From NCBI RefSeq assembly GCF_002860125.1, contig NZ_PGVA01000024.1, positions 1 through 64,000 of the forward strand: a stretch of DNA of 64,000 bases, in the 5' to 3' direction. Position numbers and translations under genes: made by a program. Shown here one piece after another: positions 51,840-61,191 of this stretch; the stretch's first letter is position 1; the number at the start of each line of letters is the position of its first letter. Origin of the DNA: Bacillus canaveralius. Lineage in GTDB: Bacteria > Bacillota > Bacilli > Bacillales > Cytobacillaceae. The notes below the pieces were generated by a model that was not told the origin of the DNA, made no database searches, and saw only the letters and a list, made by a program, of their open reading frames with translations.

Positions 51840-52328
51840 TTATAAAAATAATTTATATGCTGTGTAATTAAAGTGATCGCCCGGATTTATGCCGTTGATT
51901 GGCGCTTTTACGGCAGCATCTTTAAGGTTGGCCAAATGATGGAGAAGCACTGAAGCCGATTTTTCAGCAAGCAATTCATCTGGGTCTATAAAGCGAGCCT
52001 CCAAAATTTCGCTTTCCTGTACTTTAATAATTTGATCCTCTTTCGGCTTAAGCGAAAATACCAACATATTATCACTGATTTCATCGCTAATGACACCCGT
52101 TCTTAAGCCGATTAAACCTTGAATCGCACAATTGATTCCGGTTTCCTCGAAAACCTCGCGAACTGCCGCGGCATCAGCTGTTTCTCCAGGCGCAACAAAA
52201 CCGGCCGGCAGTGACCACATTCCTTTCAATCCCCCGTAGCTTTTTTTGACAACAAGCCACTCGAAGGCTTCATTTATAACCAGGCCGGACACCCCTAACC
52301 AAACATTTCCTCTTTTGTTCACACTCAT
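51840..52328 (-). CDS. Nudix hydrolase
   Basis: This 162-residue hydrolase cleaves a nucleoside diphosphate linked to another group; the substrate is not known. The Nudix box G-x5-E-x7-REVFEETG-I is complete in the segment beginning GFVAPGETADAAAVREVFEE. The flanking GLKGMWSLPAG strand is typical. The start at 52328 (MSVNKRG) is preferred, with GGGGTGCAGGGG upstream; three residues further upstream are in frame. It is monocistronic and lies between yuiA and yumB, where B. subtilis has no such gene. It probably cleans up oxidised or excess nucleotides. Confidence 0.87.
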   Translation of the reverse strand: MSVNKRGNVWLGVSGLVINEAFEWLVVKKSYGGLKGMWSLPAGFVAPGETADAAAVREVFEETGINCAIQGLIGLRTGVISDEISDNMLVFSLKPKEDQIIKVQESEILEARFIDPDELLAEKSASVLLHHLANLKDAAVKAPINGINPGDHFNYTAYKLFL

Positions 52329-52411
52329 CCCCTGCACCCCTGTTTGTTTAATAATTCTATTTTATCAAAAGGCCCCACTTTCGGTGCCGTCGGGCGAAAA
52401 GGGTAAGTAAA

Positions 52412-52437
52412 AGCAGGCAGATCTTTGTCTGCCTGCC
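52412..52437 (-). terminator. Terminator of yumB
   Basis: GCAGGCAGA and TCTGCCTGC form a 9-bp stem right after the stop; the T run is TTTTACTT. Confidence 0.75.
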
Positions 52438-52440
52438 TTG

Positions 52441-53658
52441 TTATAGAATATTGAATTTCCCTTTTTTAAAGACGAGAGATGGTCCGCCAATCATGTAAAG
52501 GGCACGATTGTCGATCATTTTTTTCATGAAGGAAGCTTTTCCGCCTACCATTTTCTTTCCGAAGGCAACTCCAATCGCATCGTCTTCACCAAGGGAACAA
52601 ACGGTTCCTTTTATATCAGGCGTAAAAGTTTCAAGTTCGCCTTTATCGCGAATAAGTGCGGCAAGATTTCTGGCGCATAGTTCGCCCTGCTGCATCGCAA
52701 TCTGGGCTGTTGGCGGATATGGACGGTTGATTTCTTCATTGATGATCAATGAGCAGTCGCCAATTATGAACACGTTGTCGGAGCCTGGTACTCTTAAATC
52801 CGGGTCTACTTTTACACGCCCGCGCATTGCTTCGATCCCTGACTTTTCGATAATTGAATTACCGCGTACTCCGGCGGCCCAAACAACAGTTGCCGCTTTA
52901 ATTTCTTCCACTTCATTTTCACCTTTTGCCACAATAATCCCTTCAGGAGTACATTCTTTGATCGCTGTTCCGATCCTGAATTCAACGCCTTTCTTCTCCA
53001 ATTGGGAAACGGCATATTCGACAAGCTCCGGATCAAAGCCAGGCAGAACCATTGGTGCTGCTTCTACACAAATCATTCTGACATCATGGAAATCAACATC
53101 ATATTCCTTGCATAATTCAGGGACGCGGTTTGACAGTTCCCCTAGAAATTCGATTCCCGTAAACCCTGCTCCACCCACGACGATAGAAAGGCGCTCAGGC
53201 TTTTTATCTGCATCTGTATTGTATGTCGCAAATTGGTATTCAATATGATTACGAATTTGTCTCGCAGAATCGACATTGACGATTGAAAAGGCGTATTCCT
53301 TCAAACCTTTTATACCAAATGTTTCAGGCTCTGCCCCCAATGCAACAACAAGATAATCGTATGCCACTTCCCCATTTTCGAGGATGACCTTTTTTTCTTC
53401 CATCTGAATCTCAACGGCCGCATCCTGAATGAACTCGATCTTGTTCGTGTCAATGACATTTTTAATGTCATAGCGGACACGGTCATGATGTAAAGTTCCT
53501 GCAGACGCTTCATGCAGCCAAGTTGTTTCATAGTGGTAATCGTTTTTGTTGATTAAAACGATGTCAGCTTCATTTACACCGACAAGCTTTTGCAGCCGAA
53601 CAGCAGTCATTAAACCACCGTAGCCCGCTCCAAGAATTACTATTTTTGGCTTTCTCAA
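52441..53658 (-). CDS. yumB: Type II NADH dehydrogenase-like flavoprotein (YumB)
   Basis: This 405-residue FAD enzyme of the single-subunit NADH:quinone oxidoreductase group is likely membrane-associated. The FAD-binding motif is [17 protein letters not shown]; the NADH-binding motif is [17 protein letters not shown] near residue 160; the second FAD contact is [10 protein letters not shown]. The quinone-site-like motif [10 protein letters not shown] follows. TTG 53658 is chosen as the start because AAGGTGA lies 9 bases upstream and the coding match starts at RKPKIV; a longer frame to 53703 lacks a site. It is divergent from yumC as in B. subtilis. A second relative, yutJ, lies 4 kb away. Confidence 0.9.
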   Translation of the reverse strand: MRKPKIVILGAGYGGLMTAVRLQKLVGVNEADIVLINKNDYHYETTWLHEASAGTLHHDRVRYDIKNVIDTNKIEFIQDAAVEIQMEEKKVILENGEVAYDYLVVALGAEPETFGIKGLKEYAFSIVNVDSARQIRNHIEYQFATYNTDADKKPERLSIVVGGAGFTGIEFLGELSNRVPELCKEYDVDFHDVRMICVEAAPMVLPGFDPELVEYAVSQLEKKGVEFRIGTAIKECTPEGIIVAKGENEVEEIKAATVVWAAGVRGNSIIEKSGIEAMRGRVKVDPDLRVPGSDNVFIIGDCSLIINEEINRPYPPTAQIAMQQGELCARNLAALIRDKGELETFTPDIKGTVCSLGEDDAIGVAFGKKMVGGKASFMKKMIDNRALYMIGGPSLVFKKGKFNIL

Positions 53659-54052
53659 GTATATCACTTCACCTTTATCTATATATTTTTCATCTGCAAA
53701 CACTTTTTCTTATCTTCCGCTGCTTTATAATGAATTATTTTAAGTTTCAAGAAAAAGTTTGTGATGTAATTCACGAACTAAGTCAAAAAAATGTGCTGAA
53801 ATTGTCATAAAATATTAACATATTGTCTATATTACATATTATTCTTTTTTACTCTACTTTTCAAGCTATTAAATCGAATTAAGAAAATTTATAATTGACT
53901 TAAAAACATTGCTCAATTTTCTTATATAGGCATTACCTGAATACCGAAAGTCATTTTTTTCAAATCGGAATTCCCGGCTTTTGAGTGAGGATTTCCTTCG
54001 TTTATGGTATGATAGGGAATGGATTTGTTACTATCAGATGGGGGGATTTGGT
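53659..54052. other. Divergent intergenic region yumB-yumC
   Basis: AT-rich 390 bases without a gene. TTGTGATGTAATTCACGAA near 53.76 kb contains the imperfect palindrome GTGATGTAATTCAC, which could be a redox regulator (Rex/Fnr-like) site; this was judged by eye only. Confidence 0.4.
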
Positions 54053-55051
54053 GTGAAAAAAGATCAAAAGGTTTATGATATTACGATCATTGGTGGAGGG
54101 CCTGTCGGACTCTTTACGGCTTTTTATGGAGGTATGAGACAAGCCTCAGTAAAAATTATCGAGAGCCTGCCTCAGTTGGGCGGTCAGCTTTCAGCTCTTT
54201 ATCCGGAAAAATACATATACGATGTGGCGGGTTTCCCAAAGGTTCGCGCCCAGGAATTAGTCAATAACCTGAAAGAACAAATGGCTAAATTTGAGCCGGA
54301 AGTGGTAGTCGAACAATCAGTAGAGAAATTAGAAAAACAAGAAGATGATATTTTTAAATTAACGACAAATAAAGAAATTCATTATTCGAAAACGATTATT
54401 ATCACAGCAGGGAACGGTGCTTTCCAGCCACGCCGAATCGAACTGGAAAATGCTGCTGAATACGAAGGAAAGAATCTTCATTACTTTATTGATGATTTAA
54501 ACCAGTTTGCCGGCCAAAAAGTTGCCGTTTGCGGTGGCGGGGACTCCGCAGTCGACTGGGCGCTCATGCTTGAACCAATTGCGGAAGAAGTGATGATCAT
54601 CCATAGACGGGATAAGTTCCGGGCTCATGAGCACAGCGTGGAAAATCTTCATAACTCAAGGGTCCAAGTGAAAACACCGTACATCCCGGTTGAGTTAATT
54701 GGGGATGATAGCGAGATTAAACAAATCGTTCTGCAGGATGGGAACGGTGACAGCAAAGAGGCAATTGATGTGGATGCCGTAATCGTGAACTTCGGATTCG
54801 TGTCTTCTTTAGGGCCAATTAAGGAATGGGGATTGGAAATAGAGAAAAATTCGATTGTTGTCAATTCAAAAATGGAAACGAATGTCCCGGGAATTTATGC
54901 TGCGGGAGACATTTGCACATATGATGGCAAAGTTAAATTAATCGCGTGCGGATTCGGGGAAGCACCAACAGCTGTAAATAACGCGAAAGCATTCCTTGAT
55001 CCAAAAGCAAGGGTACAACCGCTGCACAGCACATCTTTATTTGAAAAATAA
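54053..55051 (+). CDS. yumC: Ferredoxin/flavodoxin-NADP+ reductase, TrxR-like type (YumC)
   Basis: This 332-residue FAD enzyme moves electrons from NADPH to ferredoxin or flavodoxin. It has the FAD motif [17 protein letters not shown], the NADPH motif [17 protein letters not shown] near residue 160, and the FAD loop [14 protein letters not shown] near residue 285, but lacks the CxxC redox pair of thioredoxin reductases, which distinguishes this type. GTG 54053 follows GGGGGGATTTG, a clear site; earlier in-frame codons have none. The C-terminal subdomain and stacking aromatic region are intact. A terminator follows the stop. It matches YumC in length and location. Confidence 0.92.
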   Translation: MKKDQKVYDITIIGGGPVGLFTAFYGGMRQASVKIIESLPQLGGQLSALYPEKYIYDVAGFPKVRAQELVNNLKEQMAKFEPEVVVEQSVEKLEKQEDDIFKLTTNKEIHYSKTIIITAGNGAFQPRRIELENAAEYEGKNLHYFIDDLNQFAGQKVAVCGGGDSAVDWALMLEPIAEEVMIIHRRDKFRAHEHSVENLHNSRVQVKTPYIPVELIGDDSEIKQIVLQDGNGDSKEAIDVDAVIVNFGFVSSLGPIKEWGLEIEKNSIVVNSKMETNVPGIYAAGDICTYDGKVKLIACGFGEAPTAVNNAKAFLDPKARVQPLHSTSLFEK

Positions 55052-55056
55052 AAATG

Positions 55057-55085
55057 TAAAAGGCACCTGATCGGTGCCTTTTTAT
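55057..55085. terminator. Bidirectional terminator yumC/yutM
   Basis: AAAGGCACC and GGTGCCTTT form a 9-bp stem with a 5-base loop between convergent genes. Confidence 0.88.
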
Positions 55086-55086
55086 G

Positions 55087-55449
55087 TTAACACTCTTCCG
55101 GTGTACCGGCATTTACCGCAGTCCGGAATGATGATCCGCAGCCGCAGGAGGCGATTGCGTTCGGGTTGTCGATGGTGAAGCCGCCGCCCATCATGGATTG
55201 TTTGAAGTCAATTTTTGTTCCATTTAGGATGGCTGCATCTTCTTTTTTGACCAAAACAGGGATACTGTGCTGCTCATCAAGAAAATCATCGTCACCTTTT
55301 TCTTGCTCAAAGCCCATCCCGTATGAAAGTCCGCTGCATCCTCCACCCTTGACCGCTATTCTTAAGAAAGAGCCTTCTTCCTCATTTTGCTTCATCATAT
55401 CTTTTATTTGAAATGCCGCTGCTTCTGTAATAGTCACTACTTGATTCAT
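55087..55449 (-). CDS. yutM: HesB/IscA-type Fe-S cluster assembly protein (YutM)
   Basis: This 120-residue A-type carrier delivers Fe-S clusters to target proteins. The three conserved cysteines are in GGGCSGLSYG near residue 36 and in ASCGCGSSF near residue 102. The start at 55449 (MNQVVTITEAA) has AAAGGAGAA 10 bases upstream; the longer frame includes 39 residues that look like untranslated leader. It is convergent with yumC. Together with YutI (NifU-like) 3.5 kb away it gives this region an Fe-S assembly theme. Confidence 0.93.
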   Translation of the reverse strand: MNQVVTITEAAAFQIKDMMKQNEEEGSFLRIAVKGGGCSGLSYGMGFEQEKGDDDFLDEQHSIPVLVKKEDAAILNGTKIDFKQSMMGGGFTIDNPNAIASCGCGSSFRTAVNAGTPEEC

Positions 55450-55814
55450 GCTAACGATTCTCCTTTCAAGTTGTCCGGTATACATGGACATGAATTTCTT
55501 GAATAAAACTTTATCTATAAATAGTATATACAGTTGGGGCCGAACACTCAACTGAATGAGCATCACTTCTGTAAATTTCGGTTACAAATGAGTGAAAAGC
55601 AGTCCTTTTTACCCGCGTATACGGTATAATTTTAAATATACGAATGAATTTCATAAAGCAATTCTTTAAGTGAAAAACGAACAGTTACTTAATGTTAAAA
55701 TAGTATTATTCGTTTCCTACGGCATACTCCTGTATATCTAGACAAATTTGTTCGTTTTTCCGTTTAGCTTGTTAAATTGTGAAATTGACTCATATTTTAA
55801 AATAAGAAATCTGG

Positions 55815-56525
55815 ATGGTGATTGCTTTGACTGAATTAACTCCACTGTATGATAAAAGCTGCCAATGTATGATGTGTAAAAAGTCATTTACCACCAAAAA
55901 GATCCGATCCCGCTTTATAAAAGTTAAAGAATATGAAAGTGATTTTAAGCCGGTCTATGAATCTGTTGAAAACAATCCACTGCTTTACTACATAAATGTC
56001 TGTCCGCATTGCGGCTTTTCTTTTTCAGACGACTTTTCTCTTTTTTTTCCATCAGGGGCGAAAGAGACAATAACCGAGAAAGTATCGAACCAATGGGTAC
56101 CGCATGACTTCGGAGCTGAACGCAGCATCGACACTTCGATTAATACATATAAACTCGGATCGTATTGCGCCACGCTTAAGAAAGAAAAGCATATCATTAT
56201 TGCTGGAATTTACATGCGGCTAGCCTGGCTGTACCGCACCTTGAATAACAGCATACAGGAACAGCGCTTTATGAAACTTGCGATCCACGAATATAAAGAA
56301 TCCTTTTCAGCCGACGATTTTCAAGGTACGCAGGTTTCCGAAACCAGATTGCTTTATTTGATCGGAGACTTGTCCAGAAGAATTGGAGATCAAGACCAGG
56401 CAGTCAAGTATTTCTCAAAAGTAATTGAAAAACAAAGCGGAACGACGGAACCAACGATAATCGAAATGGCCCGGGAACGCTGGCATGAGATCAGGGATTC
56501 CCGAAAGCAGGCCAAAGGAATTTGA
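55815..56525 (+). CDS. DUF2225 family zinc-finger/TPR-like protein
   Basis: This 236-residue cytosolic protein of unknown function fits the DUF2225 pattern. Four cysteines in two pairs (CQCMMC near residue 16, then CPHCGFSF near 63) would bind zinc. The rest is helical, and the C-terminal 100 residues look like tetratricopeptide repeats (RLAWLYRTL and LIGDLSRRIGDQDQAVKYFSK). The start is not certain: ATG 55815 is not preceded by a good site, while TTG 55827 has GGTGAT 6 bases before it. It lies between yutM and yuzB, where B. subtilis has different genes. No function is proposed. Confidence 0.83.
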   Translation: MVIALTELTPLYDKSCQCMMCKKSFTTKKIRSRFIKVKEYESDFKPVYESVENNPLLYYINVCPHCGFSFSDDFSLFFPSGAKETITEKVSNQWVPHDFGAERSIDTSINTYKLGSYCATLKKEKHIIIAGIYMRLAWLYRTLNNSIQEQRFMKLAIHEYKESFSADDFQGTQVSETRLLYLIGDLSRRIGDQDQAVKYFSKVIEKQSGTTEPTIIEMARERWHEIRDSRKQAKGI

Positions 56526-56578
56526 ACAGTTTAGAATTTATTGATGGAGAATTCATTTTGATGGCAATTCACCAGTGA

Positions 56579-56613
56579 AAAACCAGCCGCACGGAATTGG
56601 GGCTGGTTTTTTT
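56579..56613. terminator. Bidirectional terminator DUF2225 gene/yuzB
   Basis: AAACCAGCC and GGCTGGTTT form a 9-bp stem with T runs on both flanks. Confidence 0.85.
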
Positions 56614-56618
56614 CTATC

Positions 56619-56867
56619 TTAAAACATTGGATTTTCTTCCAAGTATTGATATATGTTTTCAACCAGCTCAGCTGGGGTATCTCCGGTAACAACTTCACCA
56701 TTAACGAGTGCATATAATGATTGCGCACATTTTCCGCAATAGCCAAGGCAGCCATATTCAATAACGTCGAGATTAGAATCTCTCTCAAGCTGCTCTAGTG
56801 CCGCCTGTGCACCGCTTGCCAGGTTGCTGATGCAGAATTCTATGATCGGCTTAATCAACTTTCTCAC
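56619..56867 (-). CDS. yuzB: YuzB (DUF1450 family)
   Basis: This 82-residue protein has a thioredoxin-like ferredoxin flavour: CISN near residue 12 and [13 protein letters not shown] near 38, which gives four cysteines, then [17 protein letters not shown]. The pattern recalls 2Fe-2S thioredoxin-fold proteins, so a metal or redox role is plausible but unproven. The length and place agree with B. subtilis YuzB next to yutJ. GAGAGGTGAGAA precedes the ATG. It is divergent from yutJ. Confidence 0.88.
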   Translation of the reverse strand: MRKLIKPIIEFCISNLASGAQAALEQLERDSNLDVIEYGCLGYCGKCAQSLYALVNGEVVTGDTPAELVENIYQYLEENPMF

Positions 56868-57213
56868 CTCTCTACTAGTAATTTATCGTACCTGTTTTGT
56901 CCAGGCTCGTCAAATAGCACTGCCTCAGTCCTTTTGTCAAGTTATTTTGCCATTATCTGTTGTGATTTTGTGACAACTTCGTTATACTTTTTATGGTGTT
57001 AACAGTGACAAAAATAATTTATATATATTTAACTTTTTCAGAAAAATAATTTTCAATCTTTTTTATTGTGTGATCAGTGGAGTAGACCGGGCTAAACATA
57101 AGAATGCATTATATCAGGATGTTTTTTTAAAGTACGTAAAGTTATTATCCGCTAACAGGGATTTGGAGGGTATTTTTAAACCGCTTACAGAGTCAGATAA
57201 AGGGGAAATTCGA
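56868..57213. other. Divergent intergenic region yuzB-yutJ
   Basis: The 345 bases are AT-rich. TTGTGATTTTGTGACAA near 56.96 kb is a repeated TTGTGA-type sequence that resembles Rex/Fnr-like half sites. An in-frame extension of yutJ covers part of the gap but has no ribosome site and no family similarity. Confidence 0.4.
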
Positions 57214-58281
57214 ATGAAAAATTTAGTCATTCTTGGTGGAGGCTATGGCGGAATGAGAATTCTTCACCGCCTTTTACCGAATCAACTGCCAGAGGACATT
57301 ACGATCACTCTGATTGATCGCGTCCCTTATCATTGTTTAAAAACGGAATATTATGCACTGGCTGCTGGAACAATCTCAGATCAACATATCCGGGTTGCGT
57401 TTCCTGAACATCCTCGGCTGAACGTCAAATACGGGGAAGTTTCAGGAATAAACGTCGGGGAAAAACAAGTATTGTTAACAGGCCAGGATCCGATCAGCTT
57501 CGATGATCTAATTATTGGTCTTGGTTGCGAAGATAAATACCATAATATTCCTGGTGCTGATGTTCACACATTCAGCATTCAATCGATCGATAAATCGAGA
57601 AATACCTATCAGGCTTTGAATAATCTTTCCCCGGGCTCGACAGTTGCGATTGTCGGAGCAGGACTTAGTGGAGTCGAACTTGCCAGCGAATTAAGCGAAA
57701 GCCGCCGGGACTTGAACATTCAGCTGTTTGACAGGGGCAACCATATTTTATCAGCGTTTCCGGAACGGTTGAGTACTTATGTAGAAAACTGGTTTGACAA
57801 CCACGGCGTCGAAATCGTTAATAATGCGAACATTACCCGCGTCGAAGAAAAGCTATTATACAATCACGACGAGCCGGTTCACTGCGATGTGATTGTCTGG
57901 ACGGCTGGAATACAGCCAAGTAAGGTAATTCGTGATTTAAACGTTGAAAAAGATAATCAGGGCAGAGTTGTGCTGACACCCCAGCACAATATACCAGGCA
58001 ATGAACACATCTATGTTGTCGGCGATTGTGCGGCACTATCACACGCACCAAGCGCTCAATTAGCCGAAGGGCAAGCAGAGCAGATCGTCCAGGTGCTGCA
58101 GAAGCGCTGGAACGGTGAAGCGCCTCCAGAAAGCTTCCCAGCAATTAAATTAAAGGGAGTGCTCGGATCGCTTGGCAAAAAGCACGGTTTTGGCCTTGTT
58201 GCCGATCGGGCGATAACCGGCCGTGTTGCACGGCTGTTAAAATCGGGGATACTATGGATGTATAAATACCATAATGGGTAA
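57214..58281 (+). CDS. yutJ: NDH-2-like FAD oxidoreductase (YutJ)
   Basis: This 355-residue flavoprotein related to type II NADH dehydrogenases has FAD motif LVILGGGYGGMRILHRL, dinucleotide motif VAIVGAGLSGVELASELSE near residue 150, and EHIYVVGDCAAL near residue 265. The C-terminal membrane-binding helix seen in true NDH-2 is short or absent. Start ATG 57214 has AAGGGG about 8 bases upstream and agrees with the length of B. subtilis YutJ. Its electron acceptor is not known. A terminator overlaps the stop. YumB is a second relative in this window. Confidence 0.9.
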   Translation: MKNLVILGGGYGGMRILHRLLPNQLPEDITITLIDRVPYHCLKTEYYALAAGTISDQHIRVAFPEHPRLNVKYGEVSGINVGEKQVLLTGQDPISFDDLIIGLGCEDKYHNIPGADVHTFSIQSIDKSRNTYQALNNLSPGSTVAIVGAGLSGVELASELSESRRDLNIQLFDRGNHILSAFPERLSTYVENWFDNHGVEIVNNANITRVEEKLLYNHDEPVHCDVIVWTAGIQPSKVIRDLNVEKDNQGRVVLTPQHNIPGNEHIYVVGDCAALSHAPSAQLAEGQAEQIVQVLQKRWNGEAPPESFPAIKLKGVLGSLGKKHGFGLVADRAITGRVARLLKSGILWMYKYHNG

Positions 58282-58308
58282 AAAAACCTTGCTGTGGCAA
58301 GGTTTTTT
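58281..58308. terminator. Bidirectional terminator yutJ/yuzD
   Basis: AAAAAACCTTGC pairs with GCAAGGTTTTTT over 12 bp with a 4-base loop. Confidence 0.92.
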
Positions 58309-58632
58309 CTACGCTCCATACCCGTGCTTTTCCATTTCAGCAAAAATTGTTTTCAACCTTGGGTTTCCTTCTCCAACGACTTCGCCTTCGATTAACACGA
58401 CAGGATAGAACATATCTTCTTCTATAACCTGCCGAGCAAACGAGGCTTTTCCTTCTTCAGCTGGAGGATTATATATATCAACGTAACTTATTTTAAATGG
58501 CTGATCGGGAAATTTCCTGACGACTGCGGCTTCAAGCCATTCAAAAGTCTCCTTTGAAGATGGAAGGTTAACACAGCTGGGACAAAGTTGCTCTGCGCCG
58601 TATACGATAATCTCGACTTGTTTATTCGCCAT
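58309..58632 (-). CDS. yuzD: YuzD (DUF1462, thioredoxin-like)
   Basis: This 107-residue protein has a thioredoxin-like fold pattern with CPSC near residue 17 (YGAEQLCPSCVNLPSS) and the cis-proline region MFYPVVLIEGEVVGEG. It probably has a redox or thiol role; the exact function is unknown. Start 58632 (MANKQVEII) has AGGGGTG about 6 bases upstream; 19 in-frame residues further upstream lack a site. It is divergent from yutI, and the gene order yutJ-yuzD-yutI matches B. subtilis. Confidence 0.88.
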   Translation of the reverse strand: MANKQVEIIVYGAEQLCPSCVNLPSSKETFEWLEAAVVRKFPDQPFKISYVDIYNPPAEEGKASFARQVIEEDMFYPVVLIEGEVVGEGNPRLKTIFAEMEKHGYGA

Positions 58633-58936
58633 GTCTGCACCCCTGTTTGGTCTTTTTTTTATTTTACAATATAATCGAGTAAATTTCACAATTTAAAAAG
58701 CCACACCGAAAACACGAACGAAGTTGTCTAAATAAACAAAAGTAGCCGTGGCAATGAATAATAATATGTTAACTCTGTAAATAACTGGTTCGTTTTTCAA
58801 TTAAAGAAGCTTTATACAATTTATCAATCAATGAAAAACCTATGAAAATATTGTTTAATTGTGGTTTTCTGGTTCAAGGAATAGATTTTTGGCAGAGTAG
58901 TGATTATAATAAATATTAAAGAAAGGAGTCGATTTC

Positions 58937-59173
58937 ATGGCTGATCTAGATGTTAAAGCTGAAGTCCAGGAAGTATTAGATAAATTGCGTCCGTTTCTTC
59001 TTCGCGACGGAGGAGACTGCGAATTGGTTGATGTTGAAGATGGCATCGTTAAGCTTCGCCTGCTGGGTGCTTGCGGAAGCTGCCCAAGCTCAACCATTAC
59101 TTTAAAAGCAGGAATCGAACGGGCCCTTTTAGAAGAAGTTCCAGGAGTTCTTGAGGTAGAACAAGTATTTTAA
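58937..59173 (+). CDS. yutI: NifU C-terminal domain Fe-S scaffold (YutI)
   Basis: This 78-residue NifU-like protein carries or assembles Fe-S clusters. It has the typical opening [20 protein letters not shown] and the cluster-binding [12 protein letters not shown] near residue 48. The protein is the C-terminal NifU domain alone, as in other Firmicutes. AAAGGAGTCGATTTC lies before the ATG. It is convergent with thrB and shares a terminator. Confidence 0.95.
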   Translation: MADLDVKAEVQEVLDKLRPFLLRDGGDCELVDVEDGIVKLRLLGACGSCPSSTITLKAGIERALLEEVPGVLEVEQVF

Positions 59174-59179
59174 GCACAT

Positions 59180-59212
59180 AAAAACGATTTCACCACCTGG
59201 TGAAATCGTTTT
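59180..59212. terminator. Bidirectional terminator yutI/thrB
   Basis: AAAACGATTTCACC pairs with GGTGAAATCGTTTT over 14 bp; it also ends the hom-thrC-thrB operon. Confidence 0.92.
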
Positions 59213-60133
59213 TTATTTAGAAATCTGATAATTTTCTTTTTCAACATTGCTCCCGTTTCGGTCCATTTCCAGACTCAAAATATCCATGTCGGGAATATGT
59301 TTTTTCAGTCTTGATGCGAGCTCGTCCCCTTTTCCCTTCTCGATGAAGCACATCACAGCGGGGCCTGCTCCACTTAGCGCTGTGCCAAATGCTCCGCTTT
59401 CGGCTGCTACCGCTTCGATGCGGCTTAAATGGGGAACTAATTTACGGCGGTACGGTTGATGATATCGATCAGCTGCCATCATTTTTCCGGCGAGCTGCCA
59501 ATTCTCAGCTAACAATGCCGCAATAAGCACATTTGAAACTGCTCCAGCCGTAACGGCTTCCTTGTAATCCAGCAATTCCGGCAATACCTGCCGTGATGCT
59601 TCTGTTAACAGCTCCTCCTTTGGCACGACGGCGACGATGTCAAAACAAATGTCACTGAAAACTGCGGCGTTTGCCTCTTCGCCATTCAGGCAGCCAATCA
59701 CAAGACCCCCGAATAGAGAGGCTCCGGCATTATCCGGATGTCCTTCGAATTGGGACGCCAGCTCAAATTTCCCCTGCTTTGACAATCCTAATTGACAGAC
59801 TGAATCAGCTAGTTCGATTCCGGCGACAATTGCTGCGGCACTGGAGCCCAAGCCTCTGGCAAGGGGAATTTCACTATTTACACGGAGGTGGCAGCCTGGC
59901 ATTTCTTTACCAAACATAGCCGCTGTCTTAATGGCCGTAGAGCAAATTAAATTCGTCTCATCTTCAGGAAAGTCATGCAGTTCATCGGTTAAATAAGCAA
60001 CCTTCCATTCGCTTCCCGGGAACACCTCAACTGTTAAATACAGATTTAAGGCCAGTCCGATTGAATCAAAGCCAGGGCCAAGATTTGCGGTGCTGGCCGG
60101 AACTTTGATGACCAGCTTTGCATCTTCCCTCAT
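59213..60133 (-). CDS. thrB: Homoserine kinase
   Basis: This GHMP kinase phosphorylates L-homoserine to O-phosphohomoserine for threonine synthesis. It shows the N-terminal motif [19 protein letters not shown], the ATP loop [16 protein letters not shown] near residue 94 and the C-terminal [12 protein letters not shown]. Last gene of the hom-thrC-thrB operon; its ATG overlaps the thrC stop by 4 bases (ATGA). Length 306 is normal. Confidence 0.96.
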   Translation of the reverse strand: MREDAKLVIKVPASTANLGPGFDSIGLALNLYLTVEVFPGSEWKVAYLTDELHDFPEDETNLICSTAIKTAAMFGKEMPGCHLRVNSEIPLARGLGSSAAAIVAGIELADSVCQLGLSKQGKFELASQFEGHPDNAGASLFGGLVIGCLNGEEANAAVFSDICFDIVAVVPKEELLTEASRQVLPELLDYKEAVTAGAVSNVLIAALLAENWQLAGKMMAADRYHQPYRRKLVPHLSRIEAVAAESGAFGTALSGAGPAVMCFIEKGKGDELASRLKKHIPDMDILSLEMDRNGSNVEKENYQISK

Positions 60134-61191
60134 ATCTGGACCACACCCTTAATATGCCGAGCAACCACCTCGTAGCTATTTGGAAGAACAATCGGCTTTA
60201 CAGGGCTAACCTCAATAGCCGCAGTCGGGTCCTTCAGGCCGTTCCCTGTTAAGATCGCAACAATTCTTGTGCCCCGTTCAATTTCACTGTTTTGCAGTTG
60301 CTTGAAAATACCGGCAAGTGATGCGCATGAGGCCGGTTCGGCAAAAATGCCTTCACGGGAAGCAAGAAGCTGATAAGCAGCAAGAATTTCCGCATCGCTA
60401 ACCTCATCTATTTTTCCGTTTGATTCCTGGACTGCGTTAACTGCTAAGCTCCAGCTTGCCGGATTGCCAATTCGGATTGCCGTCGCAATCGTTTCCGGCT
60501 CCTCAAAGACGCGATTATGGACAATTGCCGCAGCTCCTTCCGCTTCAAATCCGTGCATCCGCGGGAGAGCATACCCTTTTATCTCATTGTATTCTTTAAA
60601 GCCCTTCCAGTAGGCACTTATATTCCCGGCGTTTCCGACCGGAATCGCTAATATGTCCGGTGCCCCGCCAAGCTGGTCGCAAACCTCAAAAGCACCTGTT
60701 TTTTGCCCTTCGAGCCGATATGGATTAACGGAGTTTACGAGAGTAACTGGCTCAGTCTCGCTAATCTTTCGTACCATCTGTAAAGCTTGATCAAAATTCC
60801 CCTCTATTGATATGATTTCGGCTCCGTACATAACGGCCTGGGCGAGCTTGCCCATTGCTATCTTTCCTTCAGGAATAACAACAATGCAACGCAAGCCGGC
60901 CCGCGCCGCGTATGCCGCAGCAGAAGCAGATGTGTTACCTGTAGAAGCACAAATAACCGTGTCACTACCTTGTTCCTTTGCTTTTGCAACGGCCATCACC
61001 ATTCCTCTGTCCTTAAAGGATCCGGTCGGGTTGGCTCCCTCTGTTTTTACGTACAGATCCACTCCCCATTCGATTGAAAGCTGCTCCAGCCTGACAAGAG
61101 GTGTATTTCCTTCATGTAGTGATAATAACGGTGTCTCTTGACCAATAGGTAAATATTCTCGGTAAGCTTCTAATAGTCCCGGCCATCGCAT
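60130..61191 (-). CDS. thrC: Threonine synthase
   Basis: This PLP enzyme converts O-phosphohomoserine to L-threonine. The PLP lysine is K60 in GSFKDRGM, and the phosphate loop is [14 protein letters not shown] near residue 185. [19 protein letters not shown] near residue 82 binds substrate. The length of 353 residues corresponds to the short Firmicute form. It begins with the last base of the hom stop (TAATG), and GGAGGAGG sits inside hom as its ribosome site. Confidence 0.96.
   Translation of the reverse strand: MRWPGLLEAYREYLPIGQETPLLSLHEGNTPLVRLEQLSIEWGVDLYVKTEGANPTGSFKDRGMVMAVAKAKEQGSDTVICASTGNTSASAAAYAARAGLRCIVVIPEGKIAMGKLAQAVMYGAEIISIEGNFDQALQMVRKISETEPVTLVNSVNPYRLEGQKTGAFEVCDQLGGAPDILAIPVGNAGNISAYWKGFKEYNEIKGYALPRMHGFEAEGAAAIVHNRVFEEPETIATAIRIGNPASWSLAVNAVQESNGKIDEVSDAEILAAYQLLASREGIFAEPASCASLAGIFKQLQNSEIERGTRIVAILTGNGLKDPTAAIEVSPVKPIVLPNSYEVVARHIKGVVQI

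Noticed and set aside
52508-53248. 246-codon frame opposite yumB
   Set aside because: Antisense shadow of a well-supported flavoprotein gene; long only because of codon bias on the other strand.
56531-56788. 85-codon frame overlapping yuzB in another frame
   Set aside because: It crosses the bidirectional terminator and the real yuzB frame has conserved cysteines and a ribosome site.
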